A DNA stretch of 64,000 bases from the NCBI RefSeq assembly GCF_030272615.1, contig NC_081415.1, forward strand, positions 231,701,303 through 231,765,302, written 5' to 3'. Position 1 is the stretch's first letter, and every line of letters begins with the position of its first letter. This document shows positions 34,383-45,213 of this stretch, in pieces. Below the pieces are notes generated by a model. The model saw nothing but the letters and a program-made list of their open reading frames with translations. It had not been told where the DNA came from and made no database searches. This stretch comes from Cryptomeria japonica. Taxonomy: Eukaryota; Streptophyta; Pinopsida; Cupressales; Cupressaceae. A program made the position numbers and the translations under genes.

Positions 34383-35546
34383 CTATTGGGGAGTCATTTT
34401 GTAGGCCGCTTTGTTGGGTAGGGATACTCCGGGTATGAAGTCAATTTGATGGCTTATGGCTCTTTTAGGAGATAAGGTGGTTGGTTGTCCATCACTTACT
34501 ATTGCTTTGAATTGTTTCAATAGGTCTTGAACCTCTATTGGAAAATATGGTTTCTCCTTCTTATCTTCCTCTTTAGGTTTCATCACTAATGCAAAACCTA
34601 TTCCTTCACCTTCCTCAAGGGTCTTCAAGAACTTCTTTTTACTCACCAAAAGGACATTAGAACCTACTGCTCTCTTTTCACCTTCCTCAAGGATAGATTG
34701 TATCTTGAATGTGACTCCATCTTTCTTGAATGAATATGCATTCTTGGCTCCATCATGAATAGCATGTCTATCAAATTTCCAAGGTCTTCCTAATAGAAGA
34801 TGGCATGCATCCATGGGTAGGACATCGCATAGCACTTTGTCCTTATACTTCCCAATGGTGAAATCTACCCATGCTTTCTCATTTACCAAGACATGTTGGC
34901 CTTTATTCAACCAAGTGACCCTATATGGGTTGTTATGAGGAATCCTTTGCAAATTGAGCTTACTCACTGCCTCTTCTGACACAATGTTATCTGTTGACCC
35001 TGAGTCAATTATCACCTTACAAACTTTGCCTATAATCTTGCATTTGATTCTAAATAGTGATCTCCTTTGGTTAGGCTCTTCCTTGATAGGTTCTTTGATC
35101 AAAGTTCTTCTTATTATTAGGTTATCACCTACCTCAAATTCTAAAGCCACTTTTGAGGTCTTGCTGCTTGAAGACTCTTCTTGAAGGTAGTTTACCCTTC
35201 TCTCACCACTCTGTGATGAAGCTCCCTTCTCTGGACATCTATATGCTGGATGACCAAGCTGATTGCAATGGTAACATTTCATTGAGGCAAAATATGACGA
35301 ACCTCTACCTTGTCCACTAGTTCTTCCTCTAAAACCACTGTTTGACCCCCTTCCTCTACTAGATCCTCCTCTATTTGAACCAACTTCTTGTTGCTCAGTG
35401 AGTTTAGACTCACCTTGTGTTCTTTGCTCTGAATTTCTTCCTCCAAAGCCTCCCCTATGGCCTCTATTTTATTTTCCTCTACCTCTGCCCCTACTACACT
35501 TGAATCATGTTTCCTTTTTCAATTTTTCTTCCACTTTAAGGGCAGG
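34383..35546 (-). pseudogene. Element D zinc knuckle and aspartic protease
   Basis: Frame 35282-34383 (299 codons) starts with the zinc knuckle CYHCNQLGHPAYRC. The protease follows: KVIIDSGSTDNIVS (active site DSGS intact) and LLGRPWKFDRHAIHDG. Then comes a linker into RT. Upstream, 35546-35283 translates as an Arg/Gly/Ser-rich stretch (RGRGRGK, GFRGRTSGQGRG) interrupted by stops. It belongs to the RNA-binding end of gag. Confidence 0.88.
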
Positions 35547-35828
35547 CTAATAGATTTGATGTACTATCTTTGGGCTCAATAGACTAATTTCCTCTTGGAT
35601 ATTCCATCTTAGTCCATTTAGGTATCTAGCTACCTTAAGGCTTTCTTCTTCCACAGCATGAGACCTAAGATTAAGTTTGTGAAACTCCTTCGTATAACCA
35701 CTTACATCAAGGTCTTTTTGTCTTAGGTTTTGTCTTTTTCTATGGATCTGCACTTCATAGTCATCAGGGAGATAGGCTTCTTTGATTTTGACTAGCATCC
35801 CTTTCCAAGAAGAGATGGGGGTTTTACC
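35547..35828 (-). pseudogene. Element D gag, C-terminal half
   Basis: From the edge of element E: TPISSWKGMLVKIKEAYLP and LNLRSHAVEEESLKVARYLNGL are typical Retrotrans_gag blocks (the W..L...F/Y and Y...L...YLxGL region). The half joins in frame with 43322-43561 when E and one ttacc are removed. The frame stops at 35547. Particle-forming protein, split by E. Confidence 0.85.
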
Positions 35829-36842
35829 AGAAGAGTGGAAAAACCAGCAAGGTGGATTCAAGTGGTTAGTGCACAAACAAAACACTAAAAGATATTCAAA
35901 CATGAAACATGCATAAAACCACATAAAAACATGAAGATGATGATAATTCTTATACCTTTCAAACCTTTACCTTCTCACTCGAATTGAGAATTTGGTGAAG
36001 TTGAATAGCGCCTCTCTTCAACTTGATTGGATGGGCTCCTTCTTGATGGATGTGGAATGCTCTCCAAATGCTCAACAAGGTAAGTGCATTATTGGATTGG
36101 ATTTGAGTGATGGATAGGAGGATTTGGATTAGAAGATTAAGGATGCATGGATTTGATAGAGGATTATGAAGAGGATGAGAGAAGAAATAGGTAGCATGGT
36201 GATTCAGGAGAAGTGGATGACTTGTGAGGAGAATAGACTTCAATTTATATATTGGATGAGGCCAATGGAGGGCCAAGATTGATTTGATTATGAAGGGTTG
36301 AGATTGATTTTAGATAGAAGGCATGGATCAAGGGTGCCTTGGGAAAATAAACAAGAATATAAAATTCCTTGGGAAAAAGGGGGGAGAAATTTGAATTTCA
36401 AATATGAGGAAATTAAAAATTCCAAAATAAGGATGCATCGAGGGATTCAAAGAAATTTAAATTTCTTTGAGAGACTCAATGTTGATGTGACATGAGCTGG
36501 AATTAAAAATTGAGAGATAATGATAATCATGATTATGAGAGATTCTAGAAGGATTAATTAGGTTGAGTGGGATTAGGAAAAGTGATTTGTAGGAATCACA
36601 TGACTAGGTTAATTAATTAAAATTAATCAACTGAGTGGGTTTAGAGGAAATAATTATTGGAGGGGACTTTAGAAGAATAAGAGAATAATTAATTTATTTG
36701 ATAAATTAATTATTGGACAATAATGACAGGATTAATTAAATTAGATTTAATTAATTCTGAGAGGGATAAGGATAACACAATTAAATTAATTAATTATGTT
36801 GATAGGCTTAAATTAATTAAATATTAATTTTAGGTGTCTACA
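35829..36842 (-). repeat. Element E 3' LTR (1,014 bp)
   Basis: Starts AGAAGAGTGG (sister copy TGAAGAGGGG) and ends GGTGTCTACA. The distal half is rich in taattaatt runs. It lacks the ~60-bp stretch present in the other LTR near 42597-42660. Confidence 0.9.
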
Positions 36843-36857
36843 TTTTGCCCCTCTTTG
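36843..36857 (-). other. Element E polypurine tract
   Basis: Minus-strand CAAAGAGGGGCAAAA adjoins the 3' LTR. Confidence 0.8.
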
Positions 36858-37851
36858 ATATAGCGTCATGAAATGATGTTATATCAAAGAAGAATAAAAC
36901 ATAGTGGAAGAGAAGAATAAGGACTAGTAGCATGATGCCCCAGTCATGAGATGAAGAAAAGGATAAGGACTAGTAGCATGATGCCCCAGTCACGAGATGA
37001 GGAAGAATGATGAGGAGGAAGGATGACAAGGAAGCAGTGGTATGCCCCTCGAGAGGACATGTGGGTTCGAAGAACACGGGTGTGCTCTCGAAAAGGAATT
37101 AGAAGAATAAGTGATGAAGATAATGAATGAGGGAAGGGTGATGGAGACCCAAGGACTATGTTGCAAAGGAGTGGCAATGCCCCATGTACTAGAGGGTGGC
37201 GGAATTAAGGATGCAAGGATAGTGGATAAAGATGTATGAGTTTGAAAGATAATATGTAATGGATGGTAGAGGATTAAGGATTGAATGCTCCAAAGCATGT
37301 ATGCATATACATTGTTTTGCCTCTTATAGGATCAAGATGAAAGAATGAATGAGGGATATGAGATGGAGGATATGGATAGGATAGTCAAGATCAAAGATAG
37401 GAAAGGAGAATGGACTTGGATATGATGTAGATGGATGGGAGGATTGTGTGGATGAAGCTTGCCCCCAAGTGTAGAGTGCAAGGGGATGAGGGGATTACAC
37501 ATGACACTTGTTTTCCAAGTTTTCATCACGATACTTACCCAAGGCACCACAAGAAGTGGTTTTCACCATTGGATGAAATGATTTTTCTTTACTTTTTTCT
37601 GATTTTTTGTATTTTTCTTGACTTTTTTTGAATTTTTGGAATAGTTTGGATGGAGAAGGATAAGGATGAGTGGATATGGAAGATAGTGGATGCATGAAGG
37701 AGGAAGGGAGGACTCAAGCATATAGTTCCATAGATGGTATCCCTTAGTATTTCTTTTTTTGAACTTGAGGTATGCTCATAGATGTTGGTAACAATAATCG
37801 GGGAGATGAAATGGATAAGGGATAGAAGATAGGGATTTGGAAAGGATTGGA
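36858..37851. other. Element E, non-coding stretch after its ORF
   Basis: GA-rich on the + strand. A ~50-bp segment with GGACTAGTAGCATGATGCCCCAGTC is repeated at 36922 and 36966. No gene seen; overlapping minus frames are low-complexity Ser/Pro/His translations. Confidence 0.5.
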
Positions 37852-39762
37852 CTAATGGAATGGGATTGTGAAAAGTGGATGGTGGATAATGGATGGGGTT
37901 TTGAAGAATTTGTGGAAGATAAACATTGGCACACACCTTGAAGGGTGGTGGAGTAGTGGGGGAGAGTGTTTTGAATTAGATAGGGGATAAAGTGTGGATT
38001 TTGGGAAATGAGGACCCAAAATAGAAGAAGGGGTAAATGGAGTTGGGATAGTGGATTTAAGAACATAAGGACCCAAAATAGATTTTAAAGATGCAGGAGT
38101 GTTAGATGGAGGATTGGAGGACTTATGAATGGATGGAGCTTTTGGATTAGCAAGTTTGGATGCCAATTTTGATTTTGCTTTGGGATGCATTGATTCTTTG
38201 GGAATCCACATGGTTTTTTATTTTTTCTTTTGGGGCCTTTGTGGCCTTTTTTATTTTTCCTTCTTTCGGATCACATATTTCTTTTGAGCATGTTGTTTTG
38301 AGGGGACATGTTGATCCTTTGATTTTTGTGGATTTTGAGCTTTATTCTTTTTAGAATGGGCATCCAAATTGCTTCCAATAGCAATGGGATGGGTGCATGA
38401 GGATGAAGGATTGATGGATTTTATGGATGGGATGGTGGAAAGAGAGTGTTGGGAGGTATCCAAGGATGTGTGCCTTTGTTGATATTGCTTAGGGATTATT
38501 TGAGGTGATGGAGTGGTGGATGGAGGGATGTAAGGACCCAATATGGATGGAAGAGATGGAGGATTGAGCATCGGAACATAGGGGCCCAAAATGGATGGAA
38601 GGAGTGAAGGGTTTAACTTTGGAACATAGGGTCCCAAAATGGATGCGGAAGATGAGGGATAATGAGATTTTGATTTGTATGAGGTAAATTTGGATTTAGG
38701 AGGAATAGAGGATGTACCAACATCTTGAGCATTATCTTGAGGACCCTTATTATTTCGGAAAAAAGATGTGAGTCCATTTGGAGGGGGGTGGGATGTGGAA
38801 GGAAGATTAGGATCTTTAGATGGATTGGGATCGTGACATGGAGATGAAGGGATACTTTGATCTTGACTAGGAGGGGTATCATGAGATGGAGTGGGAGGGG
38901 TGATTGGATCATGAGATGGAAGAGTATCATGCGATGGAGGGAGAGAGTTGGATAGAGGAATCATATGATTATGAGAGGAAGTGGAGGGGATGGGATCATT
39001 AGATGGAGTAGAGGGAGATGCATCATGAAATGGAGATAATTCTATGCTAGCATGCTTTGGAACAAGCTTTTGGCATGTTTGGAGTTGTAGGGATTGTGTG
39101 ATGGAGGAAGGTATGGAAGCTTCAACTTGGGTGGATGGAGGAATGATGGTATCATGAAGTGCGGAGGATTGCAATTTGTTTTGAGGTGGAGGTGATTGGG
39201 GTGGATGGAGGAATTGAGGAGACTTGGCCACTTTGCTTTGAGGTGAGGATTTTGTCTCCTTTGCTAGCATCTCTTGGATAAGATTATGGATGATGGATTT
39301 GGAGGACGTGGACAATATGGATTTTGGAGGATTAGGATTAGATGGAGAATTGGGATTGGATGGAGGATTAGGATAATGGATTGGGGAATTAGGATTAATG
39401 ATTGGAGGAATATGGAGTAAAGTATTTGGATGGGAAGTAGAGGTAATGAATGAATTGTAGAAGGATGGGGATTGGGATGTAGATTGGGGGGGGGGAGATG
39501 GAGGTATACATATTGGATTAGAGGAGTATATGGATGGGGAATAAGATGAAGATATGGATGGGGAATAAGATGGATTTCCCTTGTCGAAGGTAGAGGAAGG
39601 ATAAGAGATATGGTATAGATTGGGATTAGGTGTAATGTGTTGAGGTGATATGGATGAAGGTATGATAGGTGGGTAGGAGATTATGGGATTAACTTGGTAG
39701 GCAGATTTGTGAACTTCCATGAGCATCTTCTCATACCAAGCTTTGAAATTCTGGGTAGTCAT
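37852..39762 (-). pseudogene. Element E Pro/Ser-rich ORF of unknown function
   Basis: Met 39762 (MTTQNFKAWYEKMLMEVHKS) opens 503 codons to 38251. Two stops later the same frame continues to 37852 (IPKESMHPKAKSKL...). After ~35 ordinary residues the protein is dominated by Pro, Ser, Thr and Asn, with a motif SILGPYVP repeated at least four times (38,680-38,520 and again at ~38,080 and ~38,010). Lys-rich runs flank the 38251 stop. No zinc knuckle, protease or known gag motif is visible. It is the only long frame of the element and starts where gag would. It may be a highly diverged gag or an artefact of GA-rich DNA. The non-random start and repeated motif favour a real gene. Confidence 0.5.
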
Positions 39763-39879
39763 GTTGAGAGTGAAGGATTAGATTGGAATTGGATGAATAT
39801 GTTTTGGAGGGGAAAGATTATGAAGATGATGTTAAATGAAGATGGGGATTAGGACTTGGCTTGGAATGATGATGGATTA

Positions 39880-40110
39880 GATTTGATTGGATTAGTCCTT
39901 AGATTAAGACTTGATTTGATTGGATGTTTGATTGATTGGATTGGATTGAATTGGATTAGATTGAATTGAATTGGATTGGATTGGATTGGGCTGGATTGGA
40001 TTGGATTGGATTGGATTAGATTGGATTTGATTTGATTGGAATGGTCCTTAGATTAGGACTTGATTGGATTTGGATTAGATTAGATTGGTTGATTGGTTGG
40101 ATTTGATTGA
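39880..40110. repeat. Imperfect (ATTGG)n pentanucleotide tract in element E
   Basis: Dense ttggattggattgga units with gaattg and gatttg variants, longest uninterrupted near 39970-40020. Just upstream of the E ORF start. Confidence 0.85.
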
Positions 40111-41734
40111 TTGGAATTTCGGAGATTTGATTGGATTAGAGGGAGAATGATTATGGAAGAATGGATAGATAGAAGGAAGAATAAAAGGGGAGGCTACCCA
40201 AAGTTGGATGAATGATTTGGAAAAAAATATTGGTTGAGGAAGGATGATTGTTTGAATGGATGGAAGTGGATTGGGGGTTGGAGAATCTCTTGGATGGATA
40301 TAAATGGATTAAAGATTTGATGATGACAAGATGGAATTTGGAAAGAGGGAGGATTGATTGGTTGTGGGGGATGGACTTGGCAAGAGATGTCAAGTAAAGA
40401 AAACACAATGGTCAAGAGAAGTTAGACTCAAAAGACACTCATGTGCATTCACAACATATCCTACGGCGAGAAAAGACAATAGTCAATGGATCCCAATTGG
40501 TTTCCCAGCTACGCTTACCCAGAGCGGACACTTAGATGCTTGACCCCACTGGCTCCCCTCCACGACACTCACTTCTCCAGGAAGCCAAGCATTAATTCCC
40601 ATGAAAACTCCTCATGGCAGACTTTGTGTCTCTACTAAGGGCCGTAAAAATATGGGTGGCTTCGGAGGTCCGACCTCCTGCACCAATGACTAGAAGGTTT
40701 TTGGCCACTATGCACAAGGTGTTTAATATGGCTTCACGTTAGGAGCTACCCTTCGTAGTTACACAAGTGCAATTGAGGTCTATAGCCCAATGAAGCACCA
40801 AGAACTTAGTAGTCACACAAGTGTGATCGAGATCTTTAGGATCCTACTAAGCACCCAATGTGAGAGTGAACTCTCATATAGCCCCAACCATTGACCCTTT
40901 CGTAGTCAATGGCCTATTTATTATAGTGAGTTCGGAACCCCAGGTCCGAGTGTACTCACTTGGGTCGTTCCCCTCTTACCTTCTCAAAGAGCAAGTTGGG
41001 AGGGCAGGCCCGCTAAGGGTAAACATGCAACAAACATGAAAAGCTTGGAGGGTCTGGATTTCTGATCGTCTAGATAGACGAGAGCATACTATCCTACCTT
41101 TACGCTTTTCACAAACACAAAAAGTAATGATTTATTTACCCCCTAATTAGATCTAGGTGCCTAAAAAAAGAAGCACAATATTTGCTTGAACCTCATAGGC
41201 AACCTGCAAAACCACTTGATTAGTAGTTTGAAAATGAAGTCTTCAACAAGCGTCCTGCAAAAGACAAAAAAATGACAAAAAAAAAAATTAAATTTTTTTG
41301 GGAATGAGTAGAAAAACAAGAATAAAAACTTTTCTACTAATGACAAATGTGGATTTGGAGGAAACTTTGATGGGTAAATGGGGTTTGACTAAGTTTTTGC
41401 CATTTTCTAAGGGATAGGCAAGCATAAAATGGGGATTTTAGAGGAGAGGTGAAGGAATGGAAAAATCTATCCTAGAGGGACAAAGAAGTAAAAATTGGAG
41501 ATAGACAATATGGAAAAATTTGGAGGTGATTGGATAAAACTAGAAGAAGTTATGGGAAACCCTAAAAATGGAGAAATGTAGGATTTCGGGCTTCAAAAAG
41601 TGGAATTTGGGATAAGGTCCTCAAGGAAGGAAATGTGCAAAATGAAATTGCGGGGGATATAGTGAAGTTTGGAGGAAAACAGAGTGAAGATCAAGAAGAT
41701 AATTTTTTTTTTTTTTGGGTTTTTTGATTTCTCT
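40111..41734. other. Element E long untranslated leader region
   Basis: No coding frame. It contains a GC-balanced block (40420-41100) with many short repeated phrases such as gtagtcacacaagtg, and ends in a poly-T run (41702-41716). Confidence 0.5.
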
Positions 41735-42180
41735 GCGGTCGCGCTGATTAGCAAACAGTTGCGCTAATACGTGAGCGGTCGCGTTGATTAGCAGACAGTT
41801 GCGCTAATACGTGAGCGGTCATGCTAACAGACATTATTAATATTTAAATAGACAAAAAAAATAGAAAAAGAAAAATTACAGTCGCGCTGATACGTGGGCG
41901 CTCGCGTCAAAACAACTAGAGTTAGCGCCCAAAAATTCAAATTTAAATTTTTCACAAAAACACCCGCGCTAATCGCAGAGTGGTCGCACTGAAGCGACAA
42001 CTGAAAAGAAATAGAAGAATGCAGAAGAGGAAGAATGAGGAGGAGATATAAGAATTTTCGCGGCGGTCGCGCTGAAGCACGGTGAGACGCAAAATTTTTT
42101 TTTTTTTTTGAAATTTCTTGTGGTCCCGCCAAAGCCGAGACGGTCGCGCCAATGCGCGTACACTCACGCTGAAGCGTAAA
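41735..42180. repeat. CG-rich leader repeats in element E
   Basis: A 40-bp unit starting GCGGTCGCGCTGATTAGC occurs twice back to back (41735-41774, 41775-41814) with a third partial copy. Degenerate GGTCGCGCTGA motifs recur near 41880, 41978, 42063, 42139 and 42166. They lie between PBS and ORF. Confidence 0.8.
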
Positions 42181-42232
42181 TCTTGTGATAAACCTTCACA
42201 AAAAACTTAATTTTTTGTTAAATTTGGGACGT

Positions 42233-42252
42233 GGTTCCCACCGGGCATGCCA
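42233..42252 (-). other. Element E primer-binding site
   Basis: Minus-strand TGGCATGCCCGGTGGGAACC begins three bases inside the LTR. The tRNA is not assigned. Confidence 0.6.
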
Positions 42253-42255
42253 AAA

Positions 42256-43316
42256 TGAAGAGGGGAAAAACCAGCAAGGTGGATTCAAGTGGTTAGTGCA
42301 CAAACAAAACACTAAAAGATATTCAAACATGAAACATGCATAAAAACACATAAAAACACATAAAAACATGAAGATAATGATAATGCTTATACCTTGCAAA
42401 CCTTTACCTTCTCCCTTGGATTGAGCCTTTGGTGAAGTTGAATAGTGCCTCTCTTCAACTTGATTGGATGGGCTCCTTCTTGATGTATGTGGAATGCTCT
42501 CCAAATATTCAACAAGGTAAGTGGATTATTGGATTGGATTTGAGTGATGGATAGGAGGATTTGGATTAGAAGATTGAGGATGCATGGATTTGATAGAGGA
42601 TTTGATTAATTAACAGGCTAATGCTCTCCACCCAAGGAATTTATATTCATGTTTATTTTTTATGAGAGAAGAAATAGGTAGCATGGTTATGCATGAGAAG
42701 TGGATGATTTGTGAGGAGAATGGGCTCCAATTTATAGATTGGATGAGGCTAATGGAGGGCCAAGATTGATTTGATTATGAAGGGTTGAGATTGATTTTAG
42801 ATAGAAGGGTGCCTTGGGAAAATAAACATGAATATAAATTCCTTGGGAAAAAGGGGGGAGAAATTTGAATTTCAAATATGAGGAAATTAAAAATTCCAAA
42901 ATAAGGATGCATCGAGGGATTCAAAGAAATTTAAATTTCTTTGAGAGACTCAATGTTGATGTGACATGAGTTGGAATTAAAAATTGAGAGATAATGATAA
43001 TCATGATTATGAGAGATTCTAGAAGGATTAATTAGGTTGAGTGGGATTAGGAAAAGTGATTTGTAGGAATCACATGACTAGGTTAATTAATTAAAATTAA
43101 TCAACTGAGTGGGTTTAGAGGAAATAATTATTGGAGGGGACTTTAGAAGAATAAGAGAATAATTAATTTATTTGATAAATTAATTATTGGACAATAATGA
43201 TCGGATTACTTAAATTAGATTTAATTAATTTTGAGAGGGATAAGGATAACACAATTTAATTAATTAATTATGTTGATAGGCTTAAATTAATTAAATATTA
43301 ATTTTAGGTGTCTACA
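42256..43316 (-). repeat. Element E 5' LTR (1,061 bp)
   Basis: TGAAGAGGGG to GGTGTCTACA. It carries an extra ~60 bp (about 42597-42660, gattaattaacaggctaatg...) relative to the 3' LTR. Confidence 0.9.
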
Positions 43317-43321
43317 TTACC

Positions 43322-43804
43322 CACTTTCTTCCTCTCATCCTGCACAAATTTCCACCATGTGAGAGAGGCTCCCCTCATCCTAGACTTGCCCACTTTGACT
43401 CTTTGAGCTTCAGTTATGCCTTCACATTCAAAATGGTTCTCCATGCCCTCTATCCATTCTAGAACCACTTCTACTTCCATCTTACCAGTGAACAATGACA
43501 ATCTTTCTAGTGATTTACCACTCAAGGCTTTCAATGTCTTTAGGAAAGGTTCCTGTTCCAAAATAGGATCAGGTTCAGGTACTTTGTCTACTTATGACAC
43601 CTCTTTACCCTTCCCTCCTACTCCTTCAACCTTTACCAACACTTCATCTGCTTTGGTTGCAATTTCACCAAGCTTACCTTCCAAATCTGCCAATTTTTCC
43701 TTCAGGAGCCTATTCTCTTCCTCCTGATCATCCACTTTCTTTTCCAACTCTGCATTGGTCACCATGTTGTCTCCAACAGACTCTTCCAATTCTAAGGACA
43801 TCAA
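43322..43804 (-). pseudogene. Element D gag, N-terminal half with coiled coil
   Basis: Frame 43804-43592 (MMSLELEESVGDN) is a coiled coil with EENRLLKEKLADLEGKL. After a stop near 43590 the gag domain proper continues: EQEPFLKTLKALSGK, MENHFECEGITEAQRVK, MRGASLTWW (the conserved gypsy gag block). It breaks at element E and resumes at 35828 in the same frame (VG then KTPI). Confidence 0.85.
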
Positions 43805-43827
43805 CTTTACCTAGCCCAAATCTTATA

Positions 43828-43843
43828 GGCTTTGATACCAATT
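43828..43843 (-). other. Element D primer-binding site (tRNA-Met-like)
   Basis: Minus-strand TTGGTATCAAAGCC next to the LTR start at 43844. Confidence 0.8.
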
Positions 43844-44266
43844 TGATAGGGTTCTCCTAGCTTGCTCACACTTCTCCTAATGGTGTTGCTCACTCCACCA
43901 ATTCCACTAGGCCTTTCTATGCTTCAAAACCTCCTAGTCCTTCTCAAACTCTGCTAGGACTATTTCTTTGTCCACCTTAAGGTGACATTCAACAAGTGTC
44001 TTCACTAGGAACTCTACCAATTCAGTGCTCCACACTAGTTCTCAATCCTTCTAGCTGACATTTTGTCACTCTCACCACCAATGTTGTCATGTGTTTTGCA
44101 GAGGTGTGGAGGTGTTCATTCAATGTGGGATTTGGTCAACAAGGTCTATTTCTTCTATTGCCAAACTCATCTTCCTTACCGATTTCAAGAAAATGCTCAA
44201 AAGAGGGCTACTAGGAAAGAGCCCCAATTAGGCCTCCAAATCCGGGTTTTTAGGATTTATTGGTCA
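43844..44266 (-). repeat. Element D 5' LTR, part 1
   Basis: TGATAGGGTTCTCC onward, matching 30021-30445. It is interrupted by element F after ggtca (44262-44266). Confidence 0.9.
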
Positions 44267-44765
44267 TGTTGGATTTTGCCAAGATCAAGAGGTCAATGAA
44301 ATGTACAAGATAGAGACATAATATGGGATAAGAATAAACTGTATTCTCATCAATAGAAAAATGATCAACAATCAACTGGATTATCTCTGTTGTTTCATAC
44401 AATGTAGATGAGCCTGCTTATATAGGCAAGGCTAGGGATATGTATGAGCACACAAATATGACATGTGGCTCAATAAGAAACAAGGGTAGGTAGGAAATAG
44501 GTGTGGGTAGGTAGGAGAAATAATATAATATTCCACATGAGGTGGATCACCCACCGAAGGTGGAATTATCACTCCACAATAAGTGGATATGATAGTGTAA
44601 TAACAAGATCAACACCATAAGAGGTGGAATTTCTCCTACACACACTATCCCAATGTGGCACAAACACCCAAGTGTCTCATATCCAAACTATTATGAAATG
44701 CATTATCCTAAGTAAACTTAAGTAAGTGTAATAATATCCATGATGAATAATTATTTACACCAACA
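44267..44765 (-). repeat. Element F 3' LTR (499 bp)
   Basis: TGTTGGATTT to CACCAACA. Minus-strand TATATAAG at 44417-44424. The adjoining CCCCCCC (44766-44772) is the PPT in minus sense. Confidence 0.95.
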
Positions 44766-44772
44766 CCCCCCC

Positions 44773-45213
44773 TTAAGTGCAACTTAGGGGAATGCACTTA
44801 AGTCTACAATGCAACTAAGCAATGCAAGATGGGTCCCGGCAAGATGGGTCCCGGCTACGAGGCCATGTTAGGTACCCATGCACAAATGCAAATGCATGCA
44901 AACCAATGCAATGAAATCTCTCACAAAGTGGGGAAAGAGAGAAAAACCCAATGGGAAAAAACCCTCCCCCAAAAAGAGAGATGAAAGCTATACAAGAGAA
45001 CTCTCAAAGAAGTATGTGAGGAACAAAACCCCATGTGAGGAAAAAGTCCCCCCCATATGAGAGAAGAAGAGAAGTCAAACTGTGATCCTCTGCTAATGAA
45101 GAATCTGCACCAATGATAGAAGCTCGATGTATGAAGAAACTGCTCCACGAACGTCGAACAACATTCCTCCCCTTAGGAAGAAACAAAACCATAGGTGTAT
45201 CCATGAAGTCTCC
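44773..45213. other. Element F untranslated stretch between ORF and PPT
   Basis: No gene. Short frames only. Confidence 0.6.

Larger units (their letters stand above)
35829..43316 (-). mobile_element. Element E: non-autonomous LTR element inside D gag, TSD ttacc
   Basis: LTRs at 35829-36842 and 42256-43316. Perfect TSD ttacc at 35824-35828 and 43317-43321. PBS (42233-42252) and PPT (36843-36857) show minus-strand orientation. The 5.4-kb interior has one Pro/Ser-rich ORF, a pentanucleotide-repeat tract, a non-coding region and a CG-rich repetitive leader. No pol domain. The lineage is unclear; LTR size and PBS fit a gypsy-derived large non-autonomous element. Confidence 0.9.

Noticed and set aside
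36900-38070. Several Pro/Ser/His-rich minus-strand frames in element E
   Set aside because: Different frames of the same GA-rich DNA. Only the frame starting at 39762 keeps a repeated motif and was kept.
40410-41100. GC-balanced block suspected to be rRNA or a captured gene
   Set aside because: No rRNA motifs or open frame recognised. More likely an ordinary leader of element E.
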